DNA of 50,297 bases from an uncultured bacterium (GCA_902767275.1 CACXGY010000005.1:1-50297); one strand, 5' to 3'; shown: positions 26,089 through 35,822, counted from the stretch's first letter. The notes: generated from the sequence alone by a model not told the origin. Made by a program: numbers and translations.

Positions 26089-28264
26089 TCGGCATATCAG
26101 ATTTTCTGAGATATGCACTTGTGATTTCACTATTAGAATCTCTGAAATTATCCCTGTTTACAGCAATATTTATGTCAGGGTCTCTCGGGTCTTGTAAGAA
26201 AATAAAGTTTCCATCACTGCTTGTTATATTGTAAGAATGACTTTTATCTATCTCTATAGGTTCTTTTGTATCATAATCAAACCCTTGAATCATTTCGCCT
26301 TCATCATAACTGAATTCAAAAACTTGTTTCGGGTCATTAAAATCCATCTCATACATATCTGCATTTTTAACATGTTTGCTATTGCCTAACACTAATTCAA
26401 AAAACAATTCAACATTTCCTCCGTCAATATAAGTATCATAGGGAGATACGGAAGGTCGGTAAGGAATTTGATTATTAAATATCAAATCATTTTCTGTTGG
26501 ATTTTCAATTGTTGAATATGCCCTTTGTTTTATATAATCATCAATGGCACATTCTATCCCTCTTGCATCAGGTTCAGAGGATACGAAATAATTTGACTTA
26601 TATATTCGGTTATAATCTATTGAATGCTTTTCTACTTGTGAATACGGAAACTCTACGGTTAAAATTTGTCTTTTGTCATCAGGCGTCAATAATCCGTTCA
26701 AAATATCTAAACCGCCCGGTTTTGATTTTATTCCGTTCATTCCTGTAACAAGCCAGCAATCTCCGGTTGCATTTTGTTCAAATGTTTCATCAATTTTACC
26801 ATTGATTTTTGAACTAACCTCAGTATTTGAATCTGCATCCAAACGTGATACCAGTCTTCTGAAATCTATATCAAATTTATCAAATTCATTCCTATGCAAC
26901 TCTATATCTTTTTTTATATCGTCACAAAAAATTTCATTATTCTCTGCATATTTATATAACAAATTTAATATATAATCTGTCGCCTGTTTTTTTTCTTCTG
27001 ATGTTATATCGGAAAAATTTATCATTCTAACAGGTGTTTTGTCACTAAAAATCTTTATATTATCATCTCCTGTTGAAACATCATAATTCCCGAGAAAAGA
27101 AACAACATTTTTCACATTATCAGTGTTAATATAAGAAAGTAAATTCTTATCATAATGATTTCCTTCAACAGAAGCAGCAAATCTAAGAGCAATATATTCA
27201 TTTTTAAATTCATCGTTCGTTTGATAACTTAATCCAATCTTATCAAGTTTTTGTATAATATGTTTTTTTGCATCTTCTCCCAATACATTCATATCTAAAA
27301 TTTCATTAAAAAGATTTTTATCATTCGATTGAATAATATATCCTTCAAGAACTTCAACAAGTTTTTTACCGTCAAATTTGCTTATCTCGTTCAAAATTTC
27401 GTTTTCTTTTAAATTAGACAAAGCACTATTTATCCAAGGATAATTGTCTGTTGTTATTTTTTTAATTAAATTTTGGGAAGAATAATTGAATAATATTTCC
27501 CCTTTTTTATCAACTTCAGCATATAATTCGCCGTTATTATACAAAGTTTGACTTATAAACTCGCCGTTTTTATTATAATCTGTTTTTACGGATTGATGTC
27601 CGTTTTCGTATTCTATAAGAACAGTATTACCATTCTCTTTAACCTTATAAATTGACTCAATTTTTGACATATCTCCGTCTTTGTAAATAGTCGATGTTAC
27701 AGAACCATTCTCTCCATAAGTATCTACGCTATATAACTTGCCGTCTTTAAAAGTTACTCCGTCTATAACCTTTCCGTTTTTATCATAAAAAGAACGGCAA
27801 TAAGAATATTGGCTGTTTATATCATCATATTCCTGTAGTAAACGATATACAGGTTTGTTGCTGACTTTATCTACAACAATATAAAGTGCATTTTCTTTAT
27901 CTTTGGTTGTTGTTATTTCAAACTTTTCATCAGGATACTTTTTCTTTAATGCTTCCAGACTAAATTGTTCCATATCAACTTTTCCGTCAGGATTAAGTCT
28001 AATATCCTTAAAAACAGGATGAACACTTTCAGAAGAAGGTGCAGCAGTTGAAACAGATGATGAAGAAACCTCAACACTGTCCGTAAAATTTATATCAGAT
28101 TTAGAAGATAAAGAATATATATTTCCGTCTTTAATTTCCTCTAATTCAGACTGTGTAATCAAACCTGATGAAACCATCTCAGATAGGACTTCCGATTGAG
28201 GTCTGGAAGCCAAATTATTTTCAGATATATAATTCGCTATTTTAATTAAAAGTTCCGGTGTCAA
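26078..28264 (-). CDS. Calpain-like cysteine protease with YwqK/MORN-like repeats
   Basis: This 728-aa protein contains QNATGDCWLVTGMNGI, matching the calpain (C2) active-site signature Q-x-x-x-G-D-C-W with nucleophile Cys503. Downstream is SEPDARGIECAIDDY, similar to the calpain segment after the first helix, then HSYNI with the candidate catalytic His676 and LQDPRDP. Residues about 165-270 hold YwqK/MORN-like repeats (DKNGKVIDGVTFKDGKLY). There is no signal peptide. The TTG start at 28264 follows AAGGAG. Its end overlaps the end of the thiamine-dependent enzyme gene by 11 nt. The function, perhaps an exported or effector-like protease, is inferred. Confidence 0.7.
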   Translation of the reverse strand: MTPELLIKIANYISENNLASRPQSEVLSEMVSSGLITQSELEEIKDGNIYSLSSKSDINFTDSVEVSSSSVSTAAPSSESVHPVFKDIRLNPDGKVDMEQFSLEALKKKYPDEKFEITTTKDKENALYIVVDKVSNKPVYRLLQEYDDINSQYSYCRSFYDKNGKVIDGVTFKDGKLYSVDTYGENGSVTSTIYKDGDMSKIESIYKVKENGNTVLIEYENGHQSVKTDYNKNGEFISQTLYNNGELYAEVDKKGEILFNYSSQNLIKKITTDNYPWINSALSNLKENEILNEISKFDGKKLVEVLEGYIIQSNDKNLFNEILDMNVLGEDAKKHIIQKLDKIGLSYQTNDEFKNEYIALRFAASVEGNHYDKNLLSYINTDNVKNVVSFLGNYDVSTGDDNIKIFSDKTPVRMINFSDITSEEKKQATDYILNLLYKYAENNEIFCDDIKKDIELHRNEFDKFDIDFRRLVSRLDADSNTEVSSKINGKIDETFEQNATGDCWLVTGMNGIKSKPGGLDILNGLLTPDDKRQILTVEFPYSQVEKHSIDYNRIYKSNYFVSSEPDARGIECAIDDYIKQRAYSTIENPTENDLIFNNQIPYRPSVSPYDTYIDGGNVELFFELVLGNSKHVKNADMYEMDFNDPKQVFEFSYDEGEMIQGFDYDTKEPIEIDKSHSYNITSSDGNFIFLQDPRDPDINIAVNRDNFRDSNSEITSAYLRKSDMPTNQ

Positions 28265-28340
28265 TACACACTCCTTCTAAACAAAATAACGACTATTTAA
28301 AGTTATATCTTTAACGGTTTTATATTAAAATTAACAGAAC

Positions 28341-29042
28341 TTAACAACCGACACTTAAACCTGCACACAAATTTATTGACTGTCCTGTTATTCCTTTTGC
28401 ATTCTCAGTAATTAAATATCTGACAAGTCCTGCGATTTCTTTGGGTTCAACAAATCTTTTCTGAGGAATACAATCAATTATTTCTTCTTTTGAAAACGCA
28501 CTATCTTCTATTGAAGAATTTCCAAGTTCTGTTTCAACCCATCCGGGATTTATTGTATTAACTGTTATATTAAACTCTGCAAGTTCCAATGCCAATGCCT
28601 TTGTAAGACCTATTAAACCTGATTTGGTTGATGAATAAAGGCTTGCATTCGCTTCTCCCATTACTCCGGAAATAGAACCTATATTTATAATTCTTCCCCA
28701 TTTTTCTTTTTTCATATACGGAACTGCTGCTGATATAATCTTCACAGGAGCAATCAGATTTGTATTATAAATACTTTCAATTTGTGCGTCAGACATTTCT
28801 TCAATTCCGCCATAGATATATTCTCCGGCATTGTTAATAATAATGTTAAAATTATTCTCTTTTATATAATCACAAACCTTACAAATTTCTTTTGAAATAT
28901 CACAAGCACAATATCCTTTAGAATTAAGATTTAAAAGATTTTGTTCGTTTCTTGCCACCGTATACACATCAAAATCTTTTGAAAGATTTTCATAGATTGC
29001 TTTTCCTATTCCTCTGGTCGCACCTGTCACTAATACTTTCAT
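28341..29042 (-). CDS. Short-chain dehydrogenase/reductase (FabG-like)
   Basis: This 233-aa Rossmann-fold enzyme has the cofactor motif TGATRGIG (6-13), NNAG (about 90), the catalytic Ser in INIGSISG and YSSTKSG (the YxxxK pair), and INPGWVETE. The set is typical of classical SDRs and close to 3-oxoacyl-ACP reductase. Because no acyl-carrier genes are adjacent, the substrate cannot be fixed. GAGG lies 8 nt before ATG 29042. Confidence 0.85.
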   Translation of the reverse strand: MKVLVTGATRGIGKAIYENLSKDFDVYTVARNEQNLLNLNSKGYCACDISKEICKVCDYIKENNFNIIINNAGEYIYGGIEEMSDAQIESIYNTNLIAPVKIISAAVPYMKKEKWGRIINIGSISGVMGEANASLYSSTKSGLIGLTKALALELAEFNITVNTINPGWVETELGNSSIEDSAFSKEEIIDCIPQKRFVEPKEIAGLVRYLITENAKGITGQSINLCAGLSVGC

Positions 29043-29143
29043 ATAAAACCTCTTATTGTTTTTTGATTTTATTATATCAGAAAAAGGTACAATACTGTCT
29101 ATAAGAAATCCAAGTTATTTAACTCATATATACAATAATTGAA

Positions 29144-29174
29144 AAGATGTGTTAATTTCAAATTAACACATCTT
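29144..29174 (-). terminator. Long hairpin terminator
   Basis: A perfect 15-bp stem with a very small loop is followed on the minus strand by TTTTC. It lies downstream of the 29595-29206 gene. Confidence 0.78.
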
Positions 29175-29205
29175 CTGACTCTTAAAAAACTTTTTATGTC
29201 CTCGA

Positions 29206-29595
29206 TTATTTTACTTCTTGAGATTTTTTACTTTTTTTATCGGACGATATTGCATCAACTGCAAATCCTATTGCCGCACCGACAAGAGTAAATGCTGCCA
29301 AACCTTTTAAAATAGTTGAAGGCTTTCTTAAATATTTCATTGTTTCTTGACAAGATTTTGATAAAGTTGTTTTATCAAAATTCATACCGGAAAGTTTTTG
29401 AAAATAATCTTTTGATAAAGCAATTGCGTCTTTTTTCTCTGAAAAAGTTTTTGCAGTTGAAAAAAGAACTTTTGGAGTGTTATACCCGATATAATTTATA
29501 GCCCCGTATGCACTGCCTGCTATAGCCCCAGCAATTGCATATTTTGTCGGACGATTCAATTTTGTTGGATTGTTTCCTACACTTTGTACTTCCAT
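29206..29595 (-). CDS. Unknown small membrane protein
   Basis: This 129-aa protein is not recognised. Two Gly/Ala-rich hydrophobic segments, about 20-38 (IAGAIAGSAYGAINYIGY) and 97-115 (LKGLAAFTLVGAAIGFAVDA), flank a charged middle. The C-terminus is Lys/Ser-rich. The N-terminus MEVQSVGNNPTKLNRPTK resembles the Asn-rich starts of other unknown proteins here. AAGGAG lies upstream of ATG 29595. It ends at a strong hairpin. Confidence 0.65.
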   Translation of the reverse strand: MEVQSVGNNPTKLNRPTKYAIAGAIAGSAYGAINYIGYNTPKVLFSTAKTFSEKKDAIALSKDYFQKLSGMNFDKTTLSKSCQETMKYLRKPSTILKGLAAFTLVGAAIGFAVDAISSDKKSKKSQEVK

Positions 29596-29678
29596 ACTAT
29601 TCTCCTTAATATCATAATTAAACCCCGTAAATAAAAATTTTTAACACCACACTTTTTAAAACTTTACAAATCTATATA

Positions 29679-30323
29679 TTAAGTTCTGAATTTTTCAATC
29701 ATTTCCACGTCATCAATTGTATATGGAGCCATATAATGATAAAAATATTCGTGGTTTACACCCGGATTTTCACGCATATTACTTCTCCCGTCTAAAACAG
29801 AAAACTCTTTTTTAGGCATAAAAGTAATTCTATATTCACTTTGTCCCCAATTGAGATTAGGGTTTAGCGTTACATCAAATCTGTCATTTACTATTCCGTT
29901 CGGACGAACAATTTTATTATTTTTTAACGTCTGAACTTCCGGTTCTGAAACAAATCTGTATACTTTTGGCGGAACCTTTAAATCTATATTATATTTTGTT
30001 TTTACAATATCAAAAAATTTTTTTATATTTGGAGAATGTTCACACATCTTAACTAAAAATGGCAGACTAAATTTTACACCATATTCTCTGCTTCGACTCA
30101 GCATATCTTCCATAGAATCTTCTAATTCTTTATCGGATTTGATGAATCGTTCCAATACGTTTGGTTCATACAACTTCCAACAATCTTCTTGGGAAGAAAC
30201 AGATAAATCTTTTATCTCTTTAATTGAACTCTTTGCAATATCAACAAGTTTTTCTGTTTTTTTCAGGTTATTTCCTTTAAACGCAACTTGATTGTTATTA
30301 ATACCATATTTTCGATTTATCAT
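29679..30323 (-). CDS. Unknown FKG-tagged protein, possible ADP-ribosyltransferase-like fold
   Basis: This 214-aa protein opens with MINRKYGINNNQVAFKGN, the same Asn-rich 'FKG' start seen at 16733. The N-terminal half is helical and charged. From about 115 the segments VPPKVYRFVSEPE, DVTLNPNLNWGQSEYRITF and NHEYFYHYMAPYTIDDVEMI follow the order Arg, beta Ser/Thr-like strand and Glu strand seen in ADP-ribosyltransferase folds. This likeness is weak and unproven. There is no Shine-Dalgarno sequence before ATG 30323; the upstream region is almost only A and T. Confidence 0.5.
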   Translation of the reverse strand: MINRKYGINNNQVAFKGNNLKKTEKLVDIAKSSIKEIKDLSVSSQEDCWKLYEPNVLERFIKSDKELEDSMEDMLSRSREYGVKFSLPFLVKMCEHSPNIKKFFDIVKTKYNIDLKVPPKVYRFVSEPEVQTLKNNKIVRPNGIVNDRFDVTLNPNLNWGQSEYRITFMPKKEFSVLDGRSNMRENPGVNHEYFYHYMAPYTIDDVEMIEKFRT

Positions 30324-30390
30324 ATTTATTTAAAAACAAATTTAAACAAAATTTTTGCTAAAAATTTTAAAATTGTTACAGTATTTATAT

Positions 30391-31140
30391 CTACTTCATC
30401 TTATACATTATAATACTTGCGGATACACTTAAATTCAAAGATTCAACATTATCATTCATTTCGATTGTTAAATTTTTGTTTGAAAAATCAATCAATTCCT
30501 TTGATAATCCGTCTGCTTCAGAGCCAAACATAACAAGTGTTTTATTAGTTGGATTCCAATCACTGAACATTACAGATGTTTCAGTTTTGGGTAAAGTCGC
30601 AATTCTTTCATAATCTTTGAAAATATCTTGCAATTGATTTAAAGATTTTAATTGAACAATATTTATTTTCCATAAATTCCCAACCGCAGAACGAACGCAT
30701 TTAGGGTTATATAAGTCAACAGTATCTCCGTATAACACAATTGAATCAATATTAAAAGCAACTGCACTTCTTATAATAGTACCCAAATTCCCTGCATCTG
30801 AGATATTTTCTAACAAAATAACTTTTTTTGCCGATTTCAATGATTCAATATCATTTTCGGGTTGTACCCCTACCGCAACAACCTCAGGTGCAGAATCAGT
30901 TGTTGATATTTTTTTTAAAACGGCTTCTGTAGTAGAAATCAAGTTCGTTTTTAAAAACTTATATTTTTCTAATTTACTTGACAGTATAAAAACATTTTCC
31001 AATTTTATACCATATTCACTTGCTTCATATACAGATTTATACCCTTCTATCAGAAATTTTCCGCTCTCATTTCTATACTTTTTTTGTTGAAGTTTTACGG
31101 TTTCTTTAACTAATGAGTTATTCAATCCTGTTATTTCCAT
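30391..31140 (-). CDS. SpoU/TrmH-family RNA 2'-O-methyltransferase
   Basis: This 249-aa protein has an N-terminal substrate-binding domain (KFLIEGYKSVYEA, about 27-40) and a C-terminal SPOUT knot with the three SpoU motifs: ENISDAGNLGTIIRSA, LVMFGSEADGLS and SLNLSVSASIIMYKM. It methylates a ribose in rRNA or tRNA using SAM. Which nucleotide cannot be told from sequence. It directly follows the pepP-like gene (stop next to its ATG; AAGG upstream) and is the last gene of the ppiC-pepP-trmH operon. Confidence 0.9.
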   Translation of the reverse strand: MEITGLNNSLVKETVKLQQKKYRNESGKFLIEGYKSVYEASEYGIKLENVFILSSKLEKYKFLKTNLISTTEAVLKKISTTDSAPEVVAVGVQPENDIESLKSAKKVILLENISDAGNLGTIIRSAVAFNIDSIVLYGDTVDLYNPKCVRSAVGNLWKINIVQLKSLNQLQDIFKDYERIATLPKTETSVMFSDWNPTNKTLVMFGSEADGLSKELIDFSNKNLTIEMNDNVESLNLSVSASIIMYKMK

Positions 31141-32709
31141 CTATAATACCTTAAATTCCTTTAACCATTCTAATTCATTTTCCGACAGCATTAAATAATC
31201 TATCAATTTCTTTTCATAGCACATATCGGAAAAAGACATTATTACACCGTTTTTCAAATAACAAGTGTTTTCTAATCTTACCCCAAATTCATCTTTATTA
31301 TACAACCCGGGTTCAATAGTAAAACACATATTATTTTTAATAGGAGTCTTTGCAATTTCATTCATACTCAAATTAGGAGGTGCTTCATGAACACAAACTC
31401 CTACTCCGTGTCCAAGTCCGTGTGAGAATACGAAATCATCTATATTATTTTTACTTAAAACTTTTCTTGTAAAATTATCTATTTCCCAGCCGGAAGTTGT
31501 CCCTTCAATAACTTGATAATTATATGCATTTAAAAACATTTTAAGAACAGTTGTATAAACTTTTTTATGAATATCTTTTGGAGTTCCTTTCACAAAAACT
31601 CTTGTTATATCTGTTGCCAAACCTCCTTCATAATATGCACCGCAATCAATTAGCACTAAATCCCCGTCTTTAATTATCTCCTCTTTTGAAGATTTCATAT
31701 AATGGGCAAGTGCTGAATTTTTATTCTTTGCAACAATTGATTTGAAACTTAATAATTTTGCTCCGAATTTTTTAAAGTTTTTAGTTAATTCTTTATCAAT
31801 ATCATACTCGGATATATTATCATTTTTATCTATAAAATCTCTTGTTACAGACAAAGCCTTATCAGTCATTTCAAAACAATATTTCATGTGTTCTAATTCT
31901 ATGGAATTTTTGACTGATTTCATTAGTTTTATAGGCGATGAGTAATCTTTTTTATTTTTAATAACCGAATAATCATGAGCATTAATTGTTGATTTATCAA
32001 CGTAAATAGTGTCATTAATCTCTTTTATGTATTTATCAAATTCAGATAATCGCTTCACTATATATGGAGGATTTCCTTCGATATCATAGTCTGTAAATAA
32101 CACTGATTCTTTTTCTGATACAAATAATTTACCATCAATTTTTACTGCGTATTCTTGAGAAAAATCTCTTATATTTGCCAAATAAGAAATTTCCTCAGAA
32201 TTTGTAAACAAAGCAGGTTGTTTAATATTTTTTATTTTTTCTTCATACGACATACCTGTGAGCGATTTATCTAATATAATCGCACTATGACGTTTTTGAA
32301 GGATATTCTTATCAAAAATATCATAATCTAAAAGTTTTACCGTCACATTTATCTCTTTTAATAAAGTGTTAAGATATTCAAAACGGTATTGGGAAACTTT
32401 TTCTGAAACAACTCCCAACACGGTATTAGGATTTATTCGAGAAATAATTTCATCATCTTGTTTTTGTCCCAGTTTAAGTTTAACGACAGTGACTTTTGTT
32501 TTATCAACTTCGTTATCAGCCTGAGTATGATATCTTCCGTCAACAAATAGAAATATGCTCCCATCTGAACACAATAATGAATCTCCTGTGTCACCTGTAA
32601 ATCCTGTTAACTTGTGACAAGAATTTTCTTCAATGGGTGCATATTCCAATAAAAATTTATTTGTCGTATTGACTAACAAATAATCAATACCTAATTCTTT
32701 TAAATTCAT
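31141..32709 (-). CDS. M24 Xaa-Pro aminopeptidase
   Basis: This 522-aa enzyme removes an N-terminal residue before proline. It has N-terminal creatinase-type domains (1-280) and a C-terminal pita-bread domain. All five metal ligands are visible: the two Asp in LIDCGAYYEGGLATDITRVF, His in GLGHGVGVCVHEAPP, Glu in FTIEPGLY and Glu in VRLENTC. The length is closer to the long, eukaryote-like aminopeptidase P type than to E. coli PepQ. Its ATG overlaps the ppiC stop (TAATG), showing translational coupling. Confidence 0.92.
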   Translation of the reverse strand: MNLKELGIDYLLVNTTNKFLLEYAPIEENSCHKLTGFTGDTGDSLLCSDGSIFLFVDGRYHTQADNEVDKTKVTVVKLKLGQKQDDEIISRINPNTVLGVVSEKVSQYRFEYLNTLLKEINVTVKLLDYDIFDKNILQKRHSAIILDKSLTGMSYEEKIKNIKQPALFTNSEEISYLANIRDFSQEYAVKIDGKLFVSEKESVLFTDYDIEGNPPYIVKRLSEFDKYIKEINDTIYVDKSTINAHDYSVIKNKKDYSSPIKLMKSVKNSIELEHMKYCFEMTDKALSVTRDFIDKNDNISEYDIDKELTKNFKKFGAKLLSFKSIVAKNKNSALAHYMKSSKEEIIKDGDLVLIDCGAYYEGGLATDITRVFVKGTPKDIHKKVYTTVLKMFLNAYNYQVIEGTTSGWEIDNFTRKVLSKNNIDDFVFSHGLGHGVGVCVHEAPPNLSMNEIAKTPIKNNMCFTIEPGLYNKDEFGVRLENTCYLKNGVIMSFSDMCYEKKLIDYLMLSENELEWLKEFKVL

Positions 32710-32987
32710 TAATCTTTTTTATCCGTTAGTTTAATCAAATGCCAGCCAAATTGTGTTTGAACAGGTTCGGATACTTGTCCGACTTCCATATCAAAAGCAG
32801 CATCTTCAAACGGTTTAACCATCATTCCTCTGCCAAAGAAACGTAAATCTCCGCCATCTCTTTTTGAAGGGCATAAAGAATGTTTCATCGCTAATTCGGC
32901 AAAGTCAGCACCGTTTTGTATTTGTTCATATAAATCTTTTGCTTCTTCTTCTGTTTGAACTAAAATATGGCTTGCTCTTACTTTCAT
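32709..32987 (-). CDS. PpiC-type peptidyl-prolyl isomerase (parvulin), single domain
   Basis: This 92-aa protein is one parvulin domain: ASHILVQTEEEAK, FAELAMKHSLCPSKRDGGDL, FGRGMMVKPFEDAAF and VSEPVQTQFGWHLIKL. Without a signal peptide it is cytoplasmic, like E. coli PpiC, and it catalyses proline isomerisation. AGGAG lies upstream of ATG 32987. It leads an operon with an Xaa-Pro peptidase, a sensible pairing since both act on prolyl bonds. Confidence 0.93.
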   Translation of the reverse strand: MKVRASHILVQTEEEAKDLYEQIQNGADFAELAMKHSLCPSKRDGGDLRFFGRGMMVKPFEDAAFDMEVGQVSEPVQTQFGWHLIKLTDKKD

Positions 32988-33085
32988 CTTTTACTCCTTT
33001 TTATAGTTTTTAACACAAAATAATTATATCATAAATTTACAAAACCGTTGATATATGCTACATTTAATAAAAACAGGAGTATTGC

Positions 33086-33931
33086 ATGAATTATATAAAA
33101 ATGTTAATTATATATACGATTTTATTGTTTATCCCAATATATGCAATAGCACAAGATAAACTATCTGCTGATGAATATGTTCATATAGGTTATGAATATG
33201 GTCAAGCAGGTAAGCATAAAGAAGCAATTTTAAACTATACAAAAGCAATAAAACTTGATAATAAAAAAGCGGAAATATATAACTTGAGAGGGATTGAACG
33301 ATATCAAACGGGAGATAAAAAAGGTGCTATGTCAGACTTTTCAAAAGCATTAACACTAAAACCTAATCATTCATCATACTGTATGAGAGGATGGATTCGT
33401 TCTGAAAACAAAGATTACAAAGGTGCAATTAGCGACTACTCAAAAGCAATAGAACTAAACTCAGGAAATCCTGAAATATATTATCACAGAGGTGTTTTAA
33501 AACTTCAATTAAATGATTATAACGGAGCCTTGAAAGATTTTACAAATTCAATAACTATTTATCCTACCGCAGTAAATTATAGTGCAAGAGCAAATGTAAG
33601 AACTGCTCTAAAAGATTATAACGGTGCAATCGGAGATTATACCTCATCTTTAAGATATAAAAAAGATTATTTGACTTACTACAACAGAGGCTTTGCAAAT
33701 GTCAGCATTCATAATTATCAAGACGGGATTAAAGATTTTACCAAAGCACTTAAATTAAATCCTGATTATGCAGACGGATATTATTATAGAGGTCTGGCAT
33801 ACGGATTAAACAAACAATTTAAAAATGCACGAAAAGATTTAGAAAAAGCAAAAGAAATATATCAAATAAACAATGATAATATTAATTCTAAAAAGGCTGC
33901 AGATTTTCTTGAAAAGATAAACAAAAAATAA
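33086..33931 (+). CDS. Secreted TPR protein
   Basis: This 281-aa protein has a signal peptide (about 1-22, ending AIAQ) and about six TPR units with very regular spacing (YNLRGIERYQTGDKKGAMSD, YYHRGVLKLQLNDYNGALKD and so on). It probably works as a periplasmic or surface interaction scaffold. AGGAG lies 5-6 nt before ATG 33086. No enzymatic domain is present. A single-gene unit is likely. Confidence 0.85.
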   Translation: MNYIKMLIIYTILLFIPIYAIAQDKLSADEYVHIGYEYGQAGKHKEAILNYTKAIKLDNKKAEIYNLRGIERYQTGDKKGAMSDFSKALTLKPNHSSYCMRGWIRSENKDYKGAISDYSKAIELNSGNPEIYYHRGVLKLQLNDYNGALKDFTNSITIYPTAVNYSARANVRTALKDYNGAIGDYTSSLRYKKDYLTYYNRGFANVSIHNYQDGIKDFTKALKLNPDYADGYYYRGLAYGLNKQFKNARKDLEKAKEIYQINNDNINSKKAADFLEKINKK

Positions 33932-34377
33932 GATAAATACTTCCTATCTTTACCCTATAAAATATTTACAAAATAAAAGTGCGATTTTTCAACCGCACGC
34001 ATTCAATCAACAACTAAATTTATAAGAAATTTTGTTTAATATATCTACACACGAACAATTTATTAAATAACATAAATAACTACTTAACAAACACTAAATC
34101 CTCGTGGGTAAGAATATATCCTACATATATTATTATCCACTTTTCATTACCTTTTGCAATAGCGATATATACTTTTGTAACAAAACTTAACATATAACAT
34201 GCTAATATTATTTTGTTTGTCAGAAAATGCAGTTTTAAAACACGAATATTTTTAGATAACAAAAAACCAATTGTTACATTTTTAGTGTATTCTTAACAAT
34301 TTATATTATATTTCATGTGTGTTTCTAATATAATCGACATATAGCGGTCAAATTATATTTATGGAGAAAATATTGGG
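33932..34377. other. Intergenic region with pgi promoter
   Basis: No convincing gene. A weak dyad GTGCG...CGCAC (33979-33998) follows the TPR gene and could be a poor terminator. A 60-codon frame on the minus strand (34262-34080) lacks a ribosome site. TATAAT at 34329-34334 is a good -10 for pgi, giving a leader of about 37 nt with GGAG at 34363. Confidence 0.55.
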
Positions 34378-35766
34378 ATGATAAGACTCGACTATAGAAG
34401 TGTTGATTCAAATATAATAGGCAACGAACACGGTTTAAATATCCAAGAAGAATTTGCTAATTATAAAGATACTATTATAAGAATAATTGCAGATTTAAAC
34501 CAACGTAAAGATAAGCCGGGACAATGGCTTCAATGGATGAATTTAGGTTATAACGAAGAAACCGTATGGTATGTAAAAGAATATGCTTCTATGGTAGAAG
34601 GACGTTTTGATAATATTCTTGTACTTGGAATAGGCGGTTCTGCATTGGGCGGACTTGCTGTTACAGAAGCACTTCTTAAACCATATTGGAATTTTTTAAC
34701 ACCGGAGCAAAGGAATAATTTCCCGAGAATTTTTTTCCTCGACAATATTGATCCGGATTCTATAAACGGTTTATTAGAAACACTTGATTTAAAGAAAACA
34801 CTGGTTAATGTAATAACAAAATCCGGTTCAACTGCAGAAACAATGGCTCAATATATGATTGTTAAAGATAAATTAGAGCAAGAACTCGGAGATGATTACA
34901 GGAAAAATATTGTTGCCACAACTGATAAACAAACAGGTGTTTTAAGACAATTAGCAGATCAGGAGGGTTACAAAACTTTTGTTGTTCCTGATGATGTAGG
35001 CGGTAGATTTTCTGTGTTTTCAGCAGTAGGACTTCTTCCTTTTGCTCTTGTAGGAATTGATATTGACGAAATTATACAAGGGATTAAAGATATGGATTTG
35101 GCTCTTAAAAACACTGATATTTTTGAGAATATTGCAGCACAAAATGCTTTAATTCATTATTTAATGGATACAAAAAAGGGTAAAAACATATCTGTTATGA
35201 TGCCGTATTCTTCAAGGTTAAAATATATATCTGATTGGTATGTTCAACTATGGGCGGAATCACTCGGCAAAGCGTATAATAATAATGGTGAGGTTGTACA
35301 CATTGGACCTACACCTGTTAAAGCCGTAGGTGCAACCGATCAACACTCTCAAATTCAGTTATATAATGAAGGTCCAAACAATAAAATTATTAATTTTATA
35401 AGAGTTGAAAAATTTGATACGATATTAGAAATTCCTAAAATATTTGAATACACGGGGATAGGCTATCTCGGAGGGAAAACGGTAAATGACTTAATGAACG
35501 CAGAAGCGGATTCTACAAGAGTTTCACTTGCTGATTATTCTCGCCCTACAATCACAATAACCCTTCCTGAGATAAACGGTTACAATATTGCTCAACTTTT
35601 ATATATGTTTGAAGTACAAACAGCAATAGCAGGAGAATTATATAATATAGATACATTTAATCAACCGGGAGTTGAACAGGCAAAGAACTATACCTATGCA
35701 TTAATGGGTCGTTCCGGTTATGAAGAATCTGCAACAGAAATTCAAAACAAAATGTTTGCTGTATAA
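34378..35766 (+). CDS. pgi: Glucose-6-phosphate isomerase
   Basis: This 462-aa enzyme interconverts glucose-6-P and fructose-6-P. Characteristic segments are VLGIGGSALGGLAVTEAL (sugar-phosphate binding), VITKSGSTAETMAQYM, DDVGGRFSVFSAVGLLP (PGI signature) and GATDQHSQIQLYNEGPN. The length matches the short bacterial PGI type (about 450 aa). GGAG lies 11 nt before ATG 34378, slightly long; GGG immediately before the ATG may also contribute. Confidence 0.95.
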   Translation: MIRLDYRSVDSNIIGNEHGLNIQEEFANYKDTIIRIIADLNQRKDKPGQWLQWMNLGYNEETVWYVKEYASMVEGRFDNILVLGIGGSALGGLAVTEALLKPYWNFLTPEQRNNFPRIFFLDNIDPDSINGLLETLDLKKTLVNVITKSGSTAETMAQYMIVKDKLEQELGDDYRKNIVATTDKQTGVLRQLADQEGYKTFVVPDDVGGRFSVFSAVGLLPFALVGIDIDEIIQGIKDMDLALKNTDIFENIAAQNALIHYLMDTKKGKNISVMMPYSSRLKYISDWYVQLWAESLGKAYNNNGEVVHIGPTPVKAVGATDQHSQIQLYNEGPNNKIINFIRVEKFDTILEIPKIFEYTGIGYLGGKTVNDLMNAEADSTRVSLADYSRPTITITLPEINGYNIAQLLYMFEVQTAIAGELYNIDTFNQPGVEQAKNYTYALMGRSGYEESATEIQNKMFAV

Positions 35767-35810
35767 AAATAACTCAACCACATGATTGTTTTACTTTTGC
35801 AAAAATTCAT

Positions 35811-35816
35811 TATAAT
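35811..35816 (+). promoter_or_regulatory. -10 box of the 35823 gene, predicted leaderless start
   Basis: TATAAT followed by 6 nt and then ATG 35823. No ribosome site. Confidence 0.6.
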
Positions 35817-35822
35817 AATAGT

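Noticed and set aside
34080-34262. 60-codon minus-strand frame between the TPR gene and pgi
   Set aside because: It starts at TTG with no ribosome site or promoter and reads as random hydrophobic sequence.
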